Below are positions 50,514-60,689 of a stretch of 64,000 nucleotides of DNA, in pieces. This DNA comes from a virus, in IMG/VR virus record IMGVR_UViG_3300032322_002674, positions 1-64,000 of that record; one strand, 5' to 3'. The notes under the pieces are model-generated. The model had not been told where the DNA came from. It worked only from the letters and a program-made list of their open reading frames with translations, and made no database searches. The position numbers and the translations under genes were made by a program. Numbering within the stretch: the stretch's first letter is position 1; each line of letters begins with the position of its first letter.

Positions 50514-53405
50514 TTATTCGTCATCTATAAAATCATCCAATTGTTTACCTGACATAAGTAATGTTGGTGGGTCTGCTGCAATTGTTGGTCCTAATGGACT
50601 AGAAAATTTTGTAGATAATAAATCAGAATCTTTTAAAGTTATTGGTTTATTAAATCCAATAGTATCAATATTTATTGATTTGTTATACATATTTTGTTCA
50701 CTTTCAGAATATTTTATATATTTTTGATTATCTTTTTCAAATTTTTGATATAATTCAGTATTCGCAAAGAAATTATGTTGTAATGCATTTTGTAATCTAC
50801 TAACAGGACCTGACATAGAAGAACCACCTATAAATTTAAAATTAATAGTTACATTTGCAATCATAGGTTGAACACCTATTCCTTCTGGATTCAAATCCCA
50901 CATTTTTTCATAATCTATATTAACACTATCAATTACTATTTTTGTATTATAAAAATCACCTAATCTTAAAATACAAATTGGTGGTGTTGAGAATGTTGTA
51001 TTTAATACTTTTTTTACACCATCTTCAAAACGTTCTTTTGAAATTGTTTTTCCTGGTCTTGTACATTGTGTTAAAAAAGTTAATCTTCTATTTAAACCTT
51101 GAGGTGTCGTAGAATGGAATGAAGGATGAAAATGTCTTATTTTTTCTTTCATTCTATCTCTAAACATTGCATTCATTATAGCATCTTTTTTTAATGTTTC
51201 AAATTCAATTTCATCTTCAAAAATAAAATCACTTTCTATTTTTTCAAAAGTTCTTTCATTTCTTTCATCTAAGTCAACTCTTTGGTATTTTCCAGTTTTT
51301 TTAACATATTTTAAAACAGAACTATTACTAACACTATCACCTACTAAAATTGTTGCCTTTGCAAAACGTGATTTTATTTCTTTATCAGTATTTTCACCAC
51401 CTGGATTATTATCTCCTATTGTTGCAGGTAATGGTTTACCAATTATATATTTAAAAAATATTTGATTATTTCCAAGTTCATTTTTCAAAAAATTTTCAAA
51501 TTCTTTTGCTCTTGCATTTGGTAATGTATCATTATTATATTCTTGACAATTAGGTATGTTGTTACCTTGAATACATCTTTTAGATGCAGAACCTACAATA
51601 GTTATAATAATTTCATTATCAGGATATTGACTTAATTCATTTTTTATTTCATTTATTTTATCTTCAAAATCACTATAACCACCAGGATAAGCAACTGCCC
51701 ATCCAGACCATGAAGAATTAATTGTTGTTATATCATTTTCAAAAAACGCACTTATTTCACCAATTGGTATTTTATTAATTATTTTACTACCACTTACAAT
51801 TAAATCTTGTTCTTTATCAAAATTTGGAATATCAGGAAAATTTGGTTCACAACCCCAAAAAAACTTTTGAAATTCTTCATAAGATAAATCTTTAAAATCA
51901 TCTGAATCCATTATTGCAGGATAATCAGATAATACTGTAAAAGATAATGTTCCTGTTCTTTCAGAATTATTATAAGTATAGATTGGTTCAACTCTACCAA
52001 GTATTTGTGTTGTTTCCCAATTTGCACTATTTTGTTCAGAAAATTCTAAATTATATGGTGGAAACCACATTAACCTTCCACGATTTTTACCCCTTTCCAA
52101 TTCTGGTAAATCATCTGTTAACCCTTCCCATCCTAAATTTTCAATAGAGAACATGAAATCTTTAATTGAAATATCTTTTTTATCATAACCTACTCTTATA
52201 AAACCATTATCTTGTAATACTGAAAAAGAACCATTTGGTTTTTCTAAAAAATTACCTTTTATAAAAGTAGAGTTACTACCTCTTACTAAAGAATCAACAT
52301 TATCATATCTTCTATTTTTTGTCCAATTTCTACAATAAGTTCCATTTTCTGTACCATCAGAACTATAATTAACACCAACTCTTGTACCTCTTGGAATTGC
52401 ACCTTTAGATGGGTCAGTTGCACTATCACCTTCTTTAAAAGGCATAGTGATTATTTTACCTGGATGATATTTATCAGTACCATCAGAATGTCCATCATTT
52501 ATTAATTGTTGAGTAAATCTTAATAAACCTCTTTTATATGGATTTGTGCCTCTAAATGCATTTTCAATTGGATTATCTTTTAAAGATTGTTGATTTTCCC
52601 ATTGAAGTGCAGTACCAGGTGTTATTTGAGAATCTTTATCATTTTTAGATAATATTAAATTTGTATTAGTATAAACTAATCTACCAAATCCTTCATCATC
52701 TAAATCTATACCTTTAAAGTTTACTTGTCCTCCAACAGTATTGGGTGGTAAAGAATGGTCTCTACCGATAACTCTTGGTTCTTGTATTGGTGAACCTATA
52801 TAATAGTATCTAAATCCTCTTACATCAGATACATAAGGTGCAGAAATACTCCAATCATTAGGTTTTAAACTAATTCTTCCTGATTCATCCCTTATATCTA
52901 TTGATGGTACTAAACCTTGTAAATATTCTTGAGAAGTTCTTTTTGCAAATAAAATTACTAAATTTTGTAAACCAATTTTACCTAATTCAGTTTCATTTGG
53001 ATTATTTAATATTCTACCTATAACACTATTTTGTAATTTTGAATTTGTTTGAAAATCTCCAGTTCCAATATTACCTATAATTGAATTACCCCTATAAACA
53101 TCTGAAATACCATTGATTACATCAAATACTTTTGAAAGTTTATCATTTTCTAAATTATAAGGATTTTCAGGAGTATATTTATTTGAACCATTTGAATTTA
53201 ATACTTCACTACCTTGTTTATAATTATTTTGAATATATTCTGGAATATGATTATTTAAATCATTATCTCTAACAAATACACTAGTATCTACTGAATATTC
53301 TTGAAGAATCGTATCTGGAGGTAATGGCAAATTTTTTGATAAAAGATTAATTCTTTCTTGATTTGCAATTTCTCTTAATATAACTGATGAACTATTGTTT
53401 GCCAT
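50514..53405 (-). CDS. Large baseplate/tail protein with OmpA-like region, 963 aa
   Basis: Long beta-rich protein. Near residue 448 it reads L-G-R-V-E-P-I-Y-T-Y-N, then E-R-T-G-T-L-S-F, a motif of tube-cap/baseplate proteins in contractile tails. Residues about 600-690 follow the OmpA-like peptidoglycan-binding form: V-G-S-A-S, then N-A-R-A-K-E-F-E-N-F-L. It may hold the baseplate to peptidoglycan on infection. Pairs with the gp53-like gene. Confidence 0.65.
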   Translation of the reverse strand: MANNSSSVILREIANQERINLLSKNLPLPPDTILQEYSVDTSVFVRDNDLNNHIPEYIQNNYKQGSEVLNSNGSNKYTPENPYNLENDKLSKVFDVINGISDVYRGNSIIGNIGTGDFQTNSKLQNSVIGRILNNPNETELGKIGLQNLVILFAKRTSQEYLQGLVPSIDIRDESGRISLKPNDWSISAPYVSDVRGFRYYYIGSPIQEPRVIGRDHSLPPNTVGGQVNFKGIDLDDEGFGRLVYTNTNLILSKNDKDSQITPGTALQWENQQSLKDNPIENAFRGTNPYKRGLLRFTQQLINDGHSDGTDKYHPGKIITMPFKEGDSATDPSKGAIPRGTRVGVNYSSDGTENGTYCRNWTKNRRYDNVDSLVRGSNSTFIKGNFLEKPNGSFSVLQDNGFIRVGYDKKDISIKDFMFSIENLGWEGLTDDLPELERGKNRGRLMWFPPYNLEFSEQNSANWETTQILGRVEPIYTYNNSERTGTLSFTVLSDYPAIMDSDDFKDLSYEEFQKFFWGCEPNFPDIPNFDKEQDLIVSGSKIINKIPIGEISAFFENDITTINSSWSGWAVAYPGGYSDFEDKINEIKNELSQYPDNEIIITIVGSASKRCIQGNNIPNCQEYNNDTLPNARAKEFENFLKNELGNNQIFFKYIIGKPLPATIGDNNPGGENTDKEIKSRFAKATILVGDSVSNSSVLKYVKKTGKYQRVDLDERNERTFEKIESDFIFEDEIEFETLKKDAIMNAMFRDRMKEKIRHFHPSFHSTTPQGLNRRLTFLTQCTRPGKTISKERFEDGVKKVLNTTFSTPPICILRLGDFYNTKIVIDSVNIDYEKMWDLNPEGIGVQPMIANVTINFKFIGGSSMSGPVSRLQNALQHNFFANTELYQKFEKDNQKYIKYSESEQNMYNKSINIDTIGFNKPITLKDSDLLSTKFSSPLGPTIAADPPTLLMSGKQLDDFIDDE

Positions 53406-53412
53406 TTATTTT

Positions 53413-53420
53413 ATAAATAT
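53413..53420 (-). promoter_or_regulatory. Late-promoter-like ATATTTAT
   Basis: Exact ATATTTAT on the minus strand, seven bases before ATG 53405. Confidence 0.6.
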
Positions 53421-53464
53421 TTAAAAATTTTTTTTTGTAAAAATACTTTACTTTTTTTTTTATT

Positions 53465-53700
53465 CCCTTATATTGCACTGGACCCTAGTATATATTAATA
53501 ATATTAATATTTAAATAATTTAATAAAATATATATTAATTTATTATAAGGTCCAGAAGGACCTAGTATATTTAAATAATTTAATAAAATATATATATATA
53601 TATATATATTAATTTTTATAAGGTCCAGAAGTACCTAGTATATTTAAATAATTTAATAAAATATATATTAATTTATTATAAAATTAATATTATTAATAGT
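53465..53700. repeat. AT-rich tandem repeat with GGTCC palindrome
   Basis: Three copies of a 73-77 base unit, marked by CTAG at 53485, 53562 and 53635. Each continues TATATTTAAATAATTTAATA (copy 1 with a variant start), then ATATATATTAATTTATTATAA. Copy 2 has a pure TA expansion. Between copies lies GGTCCAGAAGGACC (53549-53562), a perfect 5-base-arm palindrome; the next copy reads GTACC (53622-53635). It fills the gap between two divergent late genes and may be an origin, a terminator pair or a structural element. Confidence 0.75.
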
Positions 53701-53724
53701 TATATATAAAAATAAAAAATAATT

Positions 53725-54495
53725 ATGGCAAATTCAAATTATGAAAATCAACCAGTATATCAAATTCCTTTTGATGTATTAGAATTACCAAGTAAAGGTA
53801 TTTTATATCCTAATAAAATTGATAGAGTTAAAGTTGAATATTTAGTTGGAAATGATGAAAATATATTAACTTCTTTCAATTTAATTCAAAATGGACAAGT
53901 ATTTGATATTTTACTTCAAAGAAAAGTAAAAGATTTACCTTTTAGAACTGATGAATTATTAATTGGAGATAGAAATGCAATATTAATTTGGTTAAGAGCA
54001 ACTGCATACGGAACTCATTATCCAGTTAAAGTCAATGACCCAGATACAGGAGAAGAATTAGAAGGTGCGTTAGATTTAACTAAATTAAAACCTAAATATT
54101 TAAATCATCAACCTGATGAAAATGGATTATTTGAGTTTGTTCTACCAATTTCAAAAAAAGTAGTAAAATTTAAATTATTAACAGTTAAAGATGAAAGAGA
54201 ATTACTTCAAACTTCTGAACAAAAAATGAAAAGAGGTTCAAATATATCAACTCTTTTAACTGATAGATTAACAAAATTTATTAAATCAATAGATGGAAAT
54301 ACTGATGGTATTCATATTATGAATGAAGTTCAAATAATGTTGGCAGGTGATTCTCTTGCATTAAGAAAATTTTATGAACAAGTAGAACCTGGTTACGAAT
54401 CCAAAGTAGATGTAGAATTGCCATCGGGAGGTGTGGTAAATTCCTTTTTTCGTATTGGACCAGACTTTTTTTACCCTGACATTAGAGTATCGTAA
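53725..54495 (+). CDS. Baseplate hub assembly protein, gp26-like
   Basis: 256 aa (T4 gp26 is 208). Characteristic N-terminus L-P-S-K-G-I-L-Y near residue 20-27, then G-N-D-E-N-I-L, L-L-I-G-D-R-N-A-I-L near 80-89 and L-R-A-T-A-Y-G near 91-97. In T4 this protein helps build the central hub. A weak ATATAT element precedes it. Its 3' end overlaps the gp51-like frame by 41 bases across a T7 run. Confidence 0.75.
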   Translation: MANSNYENQPVYQIPFDVLELPSKGILYPNKIDRVKVEYLVGNDENILTSFNLIQNGQVFDILLQRKVKDLPFRTDELLIGDRNAILIWLRATAYGTHYPVKVNDPDTGEELEGALDLTKLKPKYLNHQPDENGLFEFVLPISKKVVKFKLLTVKDERELLQTSEQKMKRGSNISTLLTDRLTKFIKSIDGNTDGIHIMNEVQIMLAGDSLALRKFYEQVEPGYESKVDVELPSGGVVNSFFRIGPDFFYPDIRVS

Positions 54496-54670
54496 ATATT
54501 TTGAAGAAGAAGTTTACTATATGGTTAAACATATAGGTTTTACTGATGCAGATGTTCAGAATATGCCAACTTATAGAAGGAAATTTCAGATTAATATGTT
54601 CTTAAAAGAATTAGAAGAACAAAAAGAACATTATGAAAGGGAAAACAGGAAGAATAAATTTAATAGATAA
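54455..54670 (+). CDS. gp51-like partner of the hub protein (TTG start or frameshift product)
   Basis: 71 aa as read from TTG 54455. The conserved-looking part, E-E-E-V-Y-Y-M-V-K-H-I-G-F, starts before the only ATG (54521), so translation must begin at TTG or arrive by frameshift. The T7 run at 54466-54472 is in the overlap, and this frame is +1 (or -2) to the gp26-like frame. Tail assembly chaperones use such shifts. The C-terminus is a charged helix. Confidence 0.6.
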   Translation: MDQTFFTLTLEYRKYFEEEVYYMVKHIGFTDADVQNMPTYRRKFQINMFLKELEEQKEHYERENRKNKFNR

Positions 54671-54671
54671 A

Positions 54672-55052
54672 TTATTCTTCATCAATTAAATCTTTATAAA
54701 AATCTGTTGTTTTTAACCATTTACCCCAAGATGATTCCATAAATAAATCCCACAAAATAAAGGGTATTGATATTGTATTAATAATAGGAATAAACCAAAT
54801 CCAAACTTTTTTATGGTAAATATCAGGATTAATTTTATAAAGTTTTAAATTAAATTTCCTTAATAAAATAACAGATATTATATAACCAAAAAATAATAAA
54901 CTAGGTATTACATTAATACATGGGGATTTTAAACCATAACAATCACATATAGATGCATTTGTTGTTATAGATTTAACCCCAATAAGTATTAAAACACCAA
55001 CAAACAAAAGTATTACAGAAAGTGTGGTTAATAAAGGATAATATTTTTTCAT
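54672..55052 (-). CDS. Membrane protein, 126 aa
   Basis: Hydrophobic segments at about 8-28, 48-64 and 88-105, with a Cys-containing loop (C-D-C-Y-G-L-K-S-P-C) between the first two, which probably faces outside. Last gene of the minus-strand unit from 55533. Likely early membrane function; unrecognised. Confidence 0.6.
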   Translation of the reverse strand: MKKYYPLLTTLSVILLFVGVLILIGVKSITTNASICDCYGLKSPCINVIPSLLFFGYIISVILLRKFNLKLYKINPDIYHKKVWIWFIPIINTISIPFILWDLFMESSWGKWLKTTDFYKDLIDEE

Positions 55053-55061
55053 AAATTTATT

Positions 55062-55226
55062 TTATTGAAATAACCAAATTAAATCGTTAATTAATGTTTT
55101 TAAACCTAAATAAAATTTAGGGAATAAAATAATAATCCATATCCAACCAATTTCAAATTCATTTTCTTTTGGATTAAATTTTAATATTATTTCTTCTAAA
55201 AACCAATTATATATTTTTGAAAACAC
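55062..55226 (-). CDS. Small membrane protein, 54 aa, GTG start
   Basis: From GTG 55226 to TAA 55062, with one hydrophobic helix I-G-W-I-W-I-I-I-L-F-P near residue 27-37. No ATG in this frame. It lies between the 91-aa gene and the membrane gene. Coding is likely from its composition, moderate confidence. Confidence 0.45.
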   Translation of the reverse strand: MFSKIYNWFLEEIILKFNPKENEFEIGWIWIIILFPKFYLGLKTLINDLIWLFQ

Positions 55227-55257
55227 TTTTAAAATCGTTTAATTTCATTGATAATAC

Positions 55258-55533
55258 TTAAATATAAAACTTTTCTTTTGTTAATAAATCCCAAAGATTA
55301 TTTTGTGTATCCATTTTTTTAAAAAATAATTTATATAAATTAGAGCATAAAGTTGTCATTACAAATTCAAACCAGTGAATGTGTTTATTATCAAAATCAA
55401 TAAAATCTTCTTCTTCATAATTTACTTCTTGGTCTTTTGAAAACATAATAATATCGTTATATTCAGGAAATAATGTTTTACACATTTCCAATAATTTTTC
55501 TTTATGTTTTTCTGTTAGTTCTATTGATTTCAT
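55258..55533 (-). CDS. Hypothetical protein, 91 aa
   Basis: Helical, acidic in the middle (Y-E-E-E-D-F-I-D-F-D), no known domain. One base after the M42 peptidase gene, so the two are probably coexpressed. Confidence 0.55.
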   Translation of the reverse strand: MKSIELTEKHKEKLLEMCKTLFPEYNDIIMFSKDQEVNYEEEDFIDFDNKHIHWFEFVMTTLCSNLYKLFFKKMDTQNNLWDLLTKEKFYI

Positions 55534-55534
55534 A

Positions 55535-56665
55535 TTAATCCAATTTATAATTTAAATCATTTTTAAAATTACCACCCAAATTTCTTAAAATAGTGTCAAG
55601 AATTCTTATTAATCTTGATACATCTTTTAAAGAACATGTTTCCTGTGTGGAATGCATATACTTTATTGGAATTTGGAATAATCCTGTTAATGGAGACCAC
55701 ATAGAAAAAACATCTGCATCAGTACCAGTAACTTTTCCTTTTGCTCTTATTTGATAAGGAATTGTTCTTGTTTTCTTTTGGTTATCAGTAGATTTAATAG
55801 GTATTTGAATAGATTCAATTTGTTGAATAACAAAATTAAATAAATTCTGATTAATTGCAGGTGCAGTTAATACCAAAGGACCTAACCCACTCATGAATTG
55901 TTGTTTTTGTCCAGTAATTCCAGGTGATGTTGTATCATGTCCAACATCCAAAACAAATGTTAAATCAGGTTTAATCAATCTTGCCATTAATTCTGCACCC
56001 CTTTTACCAACTTCTTCTTGTACACAATTAACCAAATAAAGGTCAAAAGGTAATTCAACATCTTGAAGTTTCTTTAAGAGTTCTACCAAAACAAAACCAG
56101 ATATTTTATTGTCTAATCCTTTTGCCACCAAATATTCTTCATTTAAAATTTGAATATTTTGTTTAAAAACAATTGGGTCACCAGGTTGAACCATTTTCTC
56201 AACCAATTTCTTATCATAGATACCTAAATCAATATAAATGTCTTTAATAGAAGTTCCCGATTTTTTTGATTCTGCGGTTTTAAAATGTGGTGCAACTGTT
56301 GTAGTAATACCATTTATAATATCACCGTTTCTATTTAAAATTTGTACTTGTTTTCCTTGACAAATATTTGGGTCAATTCCACCGTTTTCAAAAACAGAAA
56401 TATAACCACCTGAATTAACACTTTCAACTGTCATACCAATTTCATCAACATGAGCAGTAATTGCAACCTTTAAAGGATTTTCAACTTTTGATTTTTTATA
56501 TAAAAAACCTGATTGTGAATGGTCAAGATGATATAAATCACCTTCATTAAGGAATTTTCTTCCATAGTTTAACCATTTTTTTTGACCAAGAATTTCAAAT
56601 CCTGCAGGAGTGGGAGTTTGCAGGTATTCCAATAGGAATTCCATGTTGTATTTAAAGTTATTCAT
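55535..56665 (-). CDS. M42-family aminopeptidase
   Basis: 376 aa, normal for M42 (FrvX/glutamyl aminopeptidase) enzymes, which form large cages that digest short peptides. Ligands: H72-x-D74 in T-A-H-V-D, the Asp of K-G-L-D-N-K, catalytic E-E in V-Q-E-E-V-G, the Asp in V-L-D-V-G and a late His in Y-M-H-S-T. With ClpCP and the M20 peptidase it would complete a route from protein to amino acids. Confidence 0.88.
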   Translation of the reverse strand: MNNFKYNMEFLLEYLQTPTPAGFEILGQKKWLNYGRKFLNEGDLYHLDHSQSGFLYKKSKVENPLKVAITAHVDEIGMTVESVNSGGYISVFENGGIDPNICQGKQVQILNRNGDIINGITTTVAPHFKTAESKKSGTSIKDIYIDLGIYDKKLVEKMVQPGDPIVFKQNIQILNEEYLVAKGLDNKISGFVLVELLKKLQDVELPFDLYLVNCVQEEVGKRGAELMARLIKPDLTFVLDVGHDTTSPGITGQKQQFMSGLGPLVLTAPAINQNLFNFVIQQIESIQIPIKSTDNQKKTRTIPYQIRAKGKVTGTDADVFSMWSPLTGLFQIPIKYMHSTQETCSLKDVSRLIRILDTILRNLGGNFKNDLNYKLD

Positions 56666-56786
56666 AAAACAAAGATAAAATTTATTTTTTTATTTTTCAA
56701 ATGCAAATTTATTTAAAATATTTATTCTTTTTACATTCTTCTTCATAAAACAAAAATACTAATTTTTTCATAAAATCTTAATGCAA

Positions 56787-56794
56787 TTATTTAT
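56787..56794 (+). promoter_or_regulatory. Late-promoter-like TTATTTAT (one mismatch)
   Basis: TTATTTAT preceded by TGCAA, 13 bases before ATG 56808. Confidence 0.5.
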
Positions 56795-56807
56795 TTAATA
56801 ATAAATT

Positions 56808-59800
56808 ATGAATTCAATTAATCCAAATAGTATTTACGAAGAAGGTATCCCACTACCAGAAAATTATATAATATATGCGAATTTAGAAGTAAAACTAACT
56901 AAACGTAGTATTTTAGTGAGTGATGGTGATGGTAATTTTTCTTCATCACAAAGAACATTTAATATTTCTTTTTTGAATAGTGATTTATCAAAAAATGAAC
57001 AAACAACAAATTGGACAAATGAATTAATAAATAATGAAAAGGTTAATGATGAAACTTTTGGTATGACAGATATTCAAATTAAATTTGACAAAAATAATAT
57101 ACCAAGAGTTACAATACAATTTGTGGATATAAGGGGTGCATCATTAATTGGTCAGGGAAATAATTCACCATATAATGCATTTTTTAGTTTACCATATCCA
57201 GAATTTTTATTAACAATTAAGGGTTATTATGGTAAACCTGTAACTTATTCACTTTCTTTGTTGGATTTTTCATCACGGTATAATTCACAAAATGGTAATT
57301 TTGAAATTACTTGTGAATTTGTTGGTTTTACTTATGCAAAATTAACTGATATTCCTGCTGCATATATTTTATATGCAAAAGATATAAATGGACAACCAAA
57401 ATTGGATGAAAATGGGGAAGAATTACCTTATTTAAGGGATTTTATTGAAAATATTGGTACTTTAAATGAACAAATTGATACCTTAAAAAATGATGAAACC
57501 ACAAAAGAAATAGAAAATTTAAGACCAATCTTAGATAGAATAGTAAATTGGAAAGGTGAATATGAAAGGGGTTGGAGAAATCGAGATTTTTATTCTAATG
57601 AAACATATATTAAAGGTAATGAATTTTGGAAAGATTTAAAAATACTTAATGAATATGGTATTGAATTTCCTTATACGAAAGAAAATTTTTCATTAAGAAA
57701 AAATAGACCTTATACAACAAAACAAGAATTACCACCTTATGCATTTTATCAGAACACAAAAATAACTTATATATCAGGTGGTATTACAATACCTTATCTT
57801 AGTATAGAATTACAAAATCAATTTACAACAGAAACTTTTGAAATATTTAAAGATGAAAAATTTGGGGAAGTTACAAAATCTTTTCAAAAATTAATTGATG
57901 ATATTAATATAAAATTAAACAACAATAAAGATATTATTGCAGATAAAATAAATAATTTGGCAAAAAAAACATTAGGTAGAATACCAACAATAAAATATGT
58001 TTTTGATATTATTTTAAGTGATACAGAAATTTTTTTAAATAAACTTAGAGAAGTTGCAATTAGTGCAGAAAAAGAAAATCAAAGTAGATTAGAAATTTTT
58101 AGTGGTGTAGATTCTGATATTCCAGAAACAAAAAAAAATAAAAATGTTTTTCCTTTTCCAGCATATTATATAAAAGATGAACAAAATAATGAATATAAAC
58201 ATGAATATTTGGGTAACAATGATAAAGTAAAACAAAATAGAAATTTTTTTCCTGAATTAGATTTTACTGAAAGATTTATTATTTTTCAAAAAAATTTTGA
58301 AAATACACAAAGACAAAATAATTTACTTAATCCTGAAAGTGGTTGGTTTCCAATATCTCCTTTAGAAAGTGTTTATTATTTTAATGGAAATAATCCTTTA
58401 TCACCTTACTCAAATATTACAAATGTAAATGAACTTTTGGATAAAATAATTGATAGATATGTTATTTTATTATCATCATTTTTATCAAATGAAGGTAATG
58501 ATAGAGATAATTTAAAAAACGAACTTGAAATACAACTTGCCAAAATAGAATTAAGTAATTTGTTACTTTCTTTTCCTGAAAATAGTAATGAATTTAAAAC
58601 ATTACTTAAAAATATAAAAACTAATGGATTTTATTCTAAAATAATAGAAAGAATAAAATTAAGACAGGTAATTAATTATAATGGTACAGATTATTTTGTT
58701 AATATAAATCCACCTATAATTGGTAATTTAGTATTAGATGATAATATTGAATCTAAAATATTAAATTTAGATAATGAAAGTGTTAGTTCTAATATTACAG
58801 ATAATAATTTAAATAGTTTAATAAGTCAAAATTTAAATATTTTTAAAAATAATTTTGTAAGTCCTGATAGAAATATTGTAATTGATGACAAAAGTAAATT
58901 ACCAAGATTATTATTAGATTATAAAAATTTTATACAAAAACCATCATTAATAAATGAAGGTAAAAGTACTTTTGATGATAATTTAAATCCATTAAATCTT
59001 GAAGAAATTAATATTAAAAAAGATTTTTACAATTCTGTAATAGAACTTGAGAATTTATATGGGGTTAATGGGGGAACATCAATTTATTTTTTAAATAATA
59101 TTTACAAAATAAATTGGGAAGAAATTACAAATATATTAACTAACTTCGCTGGGGTTATTGAATTACCTTATTTTACAGTATTGCAAATAGGTTCCATTTT
59201 ATGGGATAATTTCAATAATAATAATTTCAATATTAATAATATAGAAAATTTATTTGATATTAGTTATAATGCAATTATAAATGATTTATCATTTTACATA
59301 AACAATAGGGAAGTTTTTATTAATGAATTTTTAAATTTTGATTTTAATGAAATATTTACTGAATTTTTTACAACACAAGGAATTGATGATAATAATTCAG
59401 ATTTTTTATTTTTTAATAAAAATCAATTAATAAAATTTAAAAATTTCTTAAAAGAAAAAAGAATATTAATAAATCCATCATACAGATTATGGAAAAATCC
59501 TAATACTGAATTAGGTTATTATTCTAATAATGTTTCATTTTTATATCAACCGTTAATTTATAATAGAACAAACGAAAGTTTTGAAATAGAAGATATATTA
59601 AAAAATGCTGGTGAAATTTTCTTTAGAACTTTTGAAAGTGAATTGAAAACAAAAATTGATACAATTGAAAAGGAACAAAAATCTAATTTTAATGAATTAT
59701 TAAAAGAATTTAATGATTATAAATTGGAAACTTATAACTCATTTAAATCATTATATGATAGATGGATTGCGAATACAAGTTCTGATTTTAATTTAAGGAA

Positions 59801-60689
59801 AGACTTTATTTATATAAATCGGTTTTATAAAGATATTGGTGATATTTTGGTTATAAATCCACAAAGTTTAACAAATTTATTTGATAATCCAAAAACACCA
59901 CTTTATTCAATTATATCCAATTTATTATCAGAAAACAAATTGGATTTTCATCCTTTACCTGCATTTATAAATAATTTTAATCCAGAAAATGATAAACTGG
60001 CAAAAGAAATGTTTGGTCAATATAACACAATAGAAAATGTAATAACTGAACCAAAGTTTATTTGCATGTATGTTGGTGGAACTTCAAAATATATTATTAA
60101 TGATAAAGTTGGTAATGTATTCGGTGATTTTTTAAATGATAGTCCAGATAAAATAACCCCTAAAGATTATAATGATGAAATTGAAGTTATAAATTATAAA
60201 CCATTTTCATTTGATGTAGAAATAGGTTCACAAACACAATCACATTTTAAGGATTTACAGTTTGACCAAAAACAATTTAAAGTAACAAATGAATCTTTGC
60301 AAGCACAAGAAAATATTGCAAATTCATCAAATACAAGAAAAGGTTTATTAACAAGTCAATCATTATATTCAGTTTATTTACAATATTCTTATTCTTGTAC
60401 TGTTACTGGATTAGGTAATGCATTAATACAACCATTACTTTATTTTAGAATTCCTAATATTCCATTAATAAATGGTTATTATTTAATTATTAATGTAGAA
60501 CATTCAATTACACCAAATTTTATGGAAACAAAATTCACTGGTGTAAGAATTAGTAATGCAACAATACCTATTGTAAAAAGTTATTTTGAAACATTAGGTA
60601 TAAGTGATTCAAGTGGTAGCAATCAAGATAACGTAAACCCAACAGAAAATGGTTGGATAAAACAATTAAAAGAATTAAATATAGTATGA
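56808..60689 (+). CDS. Large baseplate hub protein with gp27-like ends, 1293 aa
   Basis: The N-terminal 200 residues and the last 150 look like the beta-barrel parts of hub proteins of the gp27 type: D-I-Q-I-K-F, F-L-L-T-I-K-G-Y-Y-G, and near the end P-L-L-Y-F-R-I-P-N-I-P-L-I-N-G-Y-Y. The 900 residues between are Asn/Glu/Lys-rich and specific. T4 gp27 is 391 aa, so this is greatly expanded. It should hold the gp5-like spike. The amidase start overlaps its stop as ATGA. Confidence 0.65.
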   Translation: MNSINPNSIYEEGIPLPENYIIYANLEVKLTKRSILVSDGDGNFSSSQRTFNISFLNSDLSKNEQTTNWTNELINNEKVNDETFGMTDIQIKFDKNNIPRVTIQFVDIRGASLIGQGNNSPYNAFFSLPYPEFLLTIKGYYGKPVTYSLSLLDFSSRYNSQNGNFEITCEFVGFTYAKLTDIPAAYILYAKDINGQPKLDENGEELPYLRDFIENIGTLNEQIDTLKNDETTKEIENLRPILDRIVNWKGEYERGWRNRDFYSNETYIKGNEFWKDLKILNEYGIEFPYTKENFSLRKNRPYTTKQELPPYAFYQNTKITYISGGITIPYLSIELQNQFTTETFEIFKDEKFGEVTKSFQKLIDDINIKLNNNKDIIADKINNLAKKTLGRIPTIKYVFDIILSDTEIFLNKLREVAISAEKENQSRLEIFSGVDSDIPETKKNKNVFPFPAYYIKDEQNNEYKHEYLGNNDKVKQNRNFFPELDFTERFIIFQKNFENTQRQNNLLNPESGWFPISPLESVYYFNGNNPLSPYSNITNVNELLDKIIDRYVILLSSFLSNEGNDRDNLKNELEIQLAKIELSNLLLSFPENSNEFKTLLKNIKTNGFYSKIIERIKLRQVINYNGTDYFVNINPPIIGNLVLDDNIESKILNLDNESVSSNITDNNLNSLISQNLNIFKNNFVSPDRNIVIDDKSKLPRLLLDYKNFIQKPSLINEGKSTFDDNLNPLNLEEINIKKDFYNSVIELENLYGVNGGTSIYFLNNIYKINWEEITNILTNFAGVIELPYFTVLQIGSILWDNFNNNNFNINNIENLFDISYNAIINDLSFYINNREVFINEFLNFDFNEIFTEFFTTQGIDDNNSDFLFFNKNQLIKFKNFLKEKRILINPSYRLWKNPNTELGYYSNNVSFLYQPLIYNRTNESFEIEDILKNAGEIFFRTFESELKTKIDTIEKEQKSNFNELLKEFNDYKLETYNSFKSLYDRWIANTSSDFNLRKDFIYINRFYKDIGDILVINPQSLTNLFDNPKTPLYSIISNLLSENKLDFHPLPAFINNFNPENDKLAKEMFGQYNTIENVITEPKFICMYVGGTSKYIINDKVGNVFGDFLNDSPDKITPKDYNDEIEVINYKPFSFDVEIGSQTQSHFKDLQFDQKQFKVTNESLQAQENIANSSNTRKGLLTSQSLYSVYLQYSYSCTVTGLGNALIQPLLYFRIPNIPLINGYYLIINVEHSITPNFMETKFTGVRISNATIPIVKSYFETLGISDSSGSNQDNVNPTENGWIKQLKELNIV

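Noticed and set aside
51947-52147. 66-aa plus-strand frame
   Set aside because: Antisense of the 963-aa baseplate gene; aromatic-rich shadow.
53590-53612. TA dinucleotide run as a mobile-element target or microsatellite gene feature
   Set aside because: It is an expansion within one copy of the tandem repeat; no element ends or target duplications surround it.
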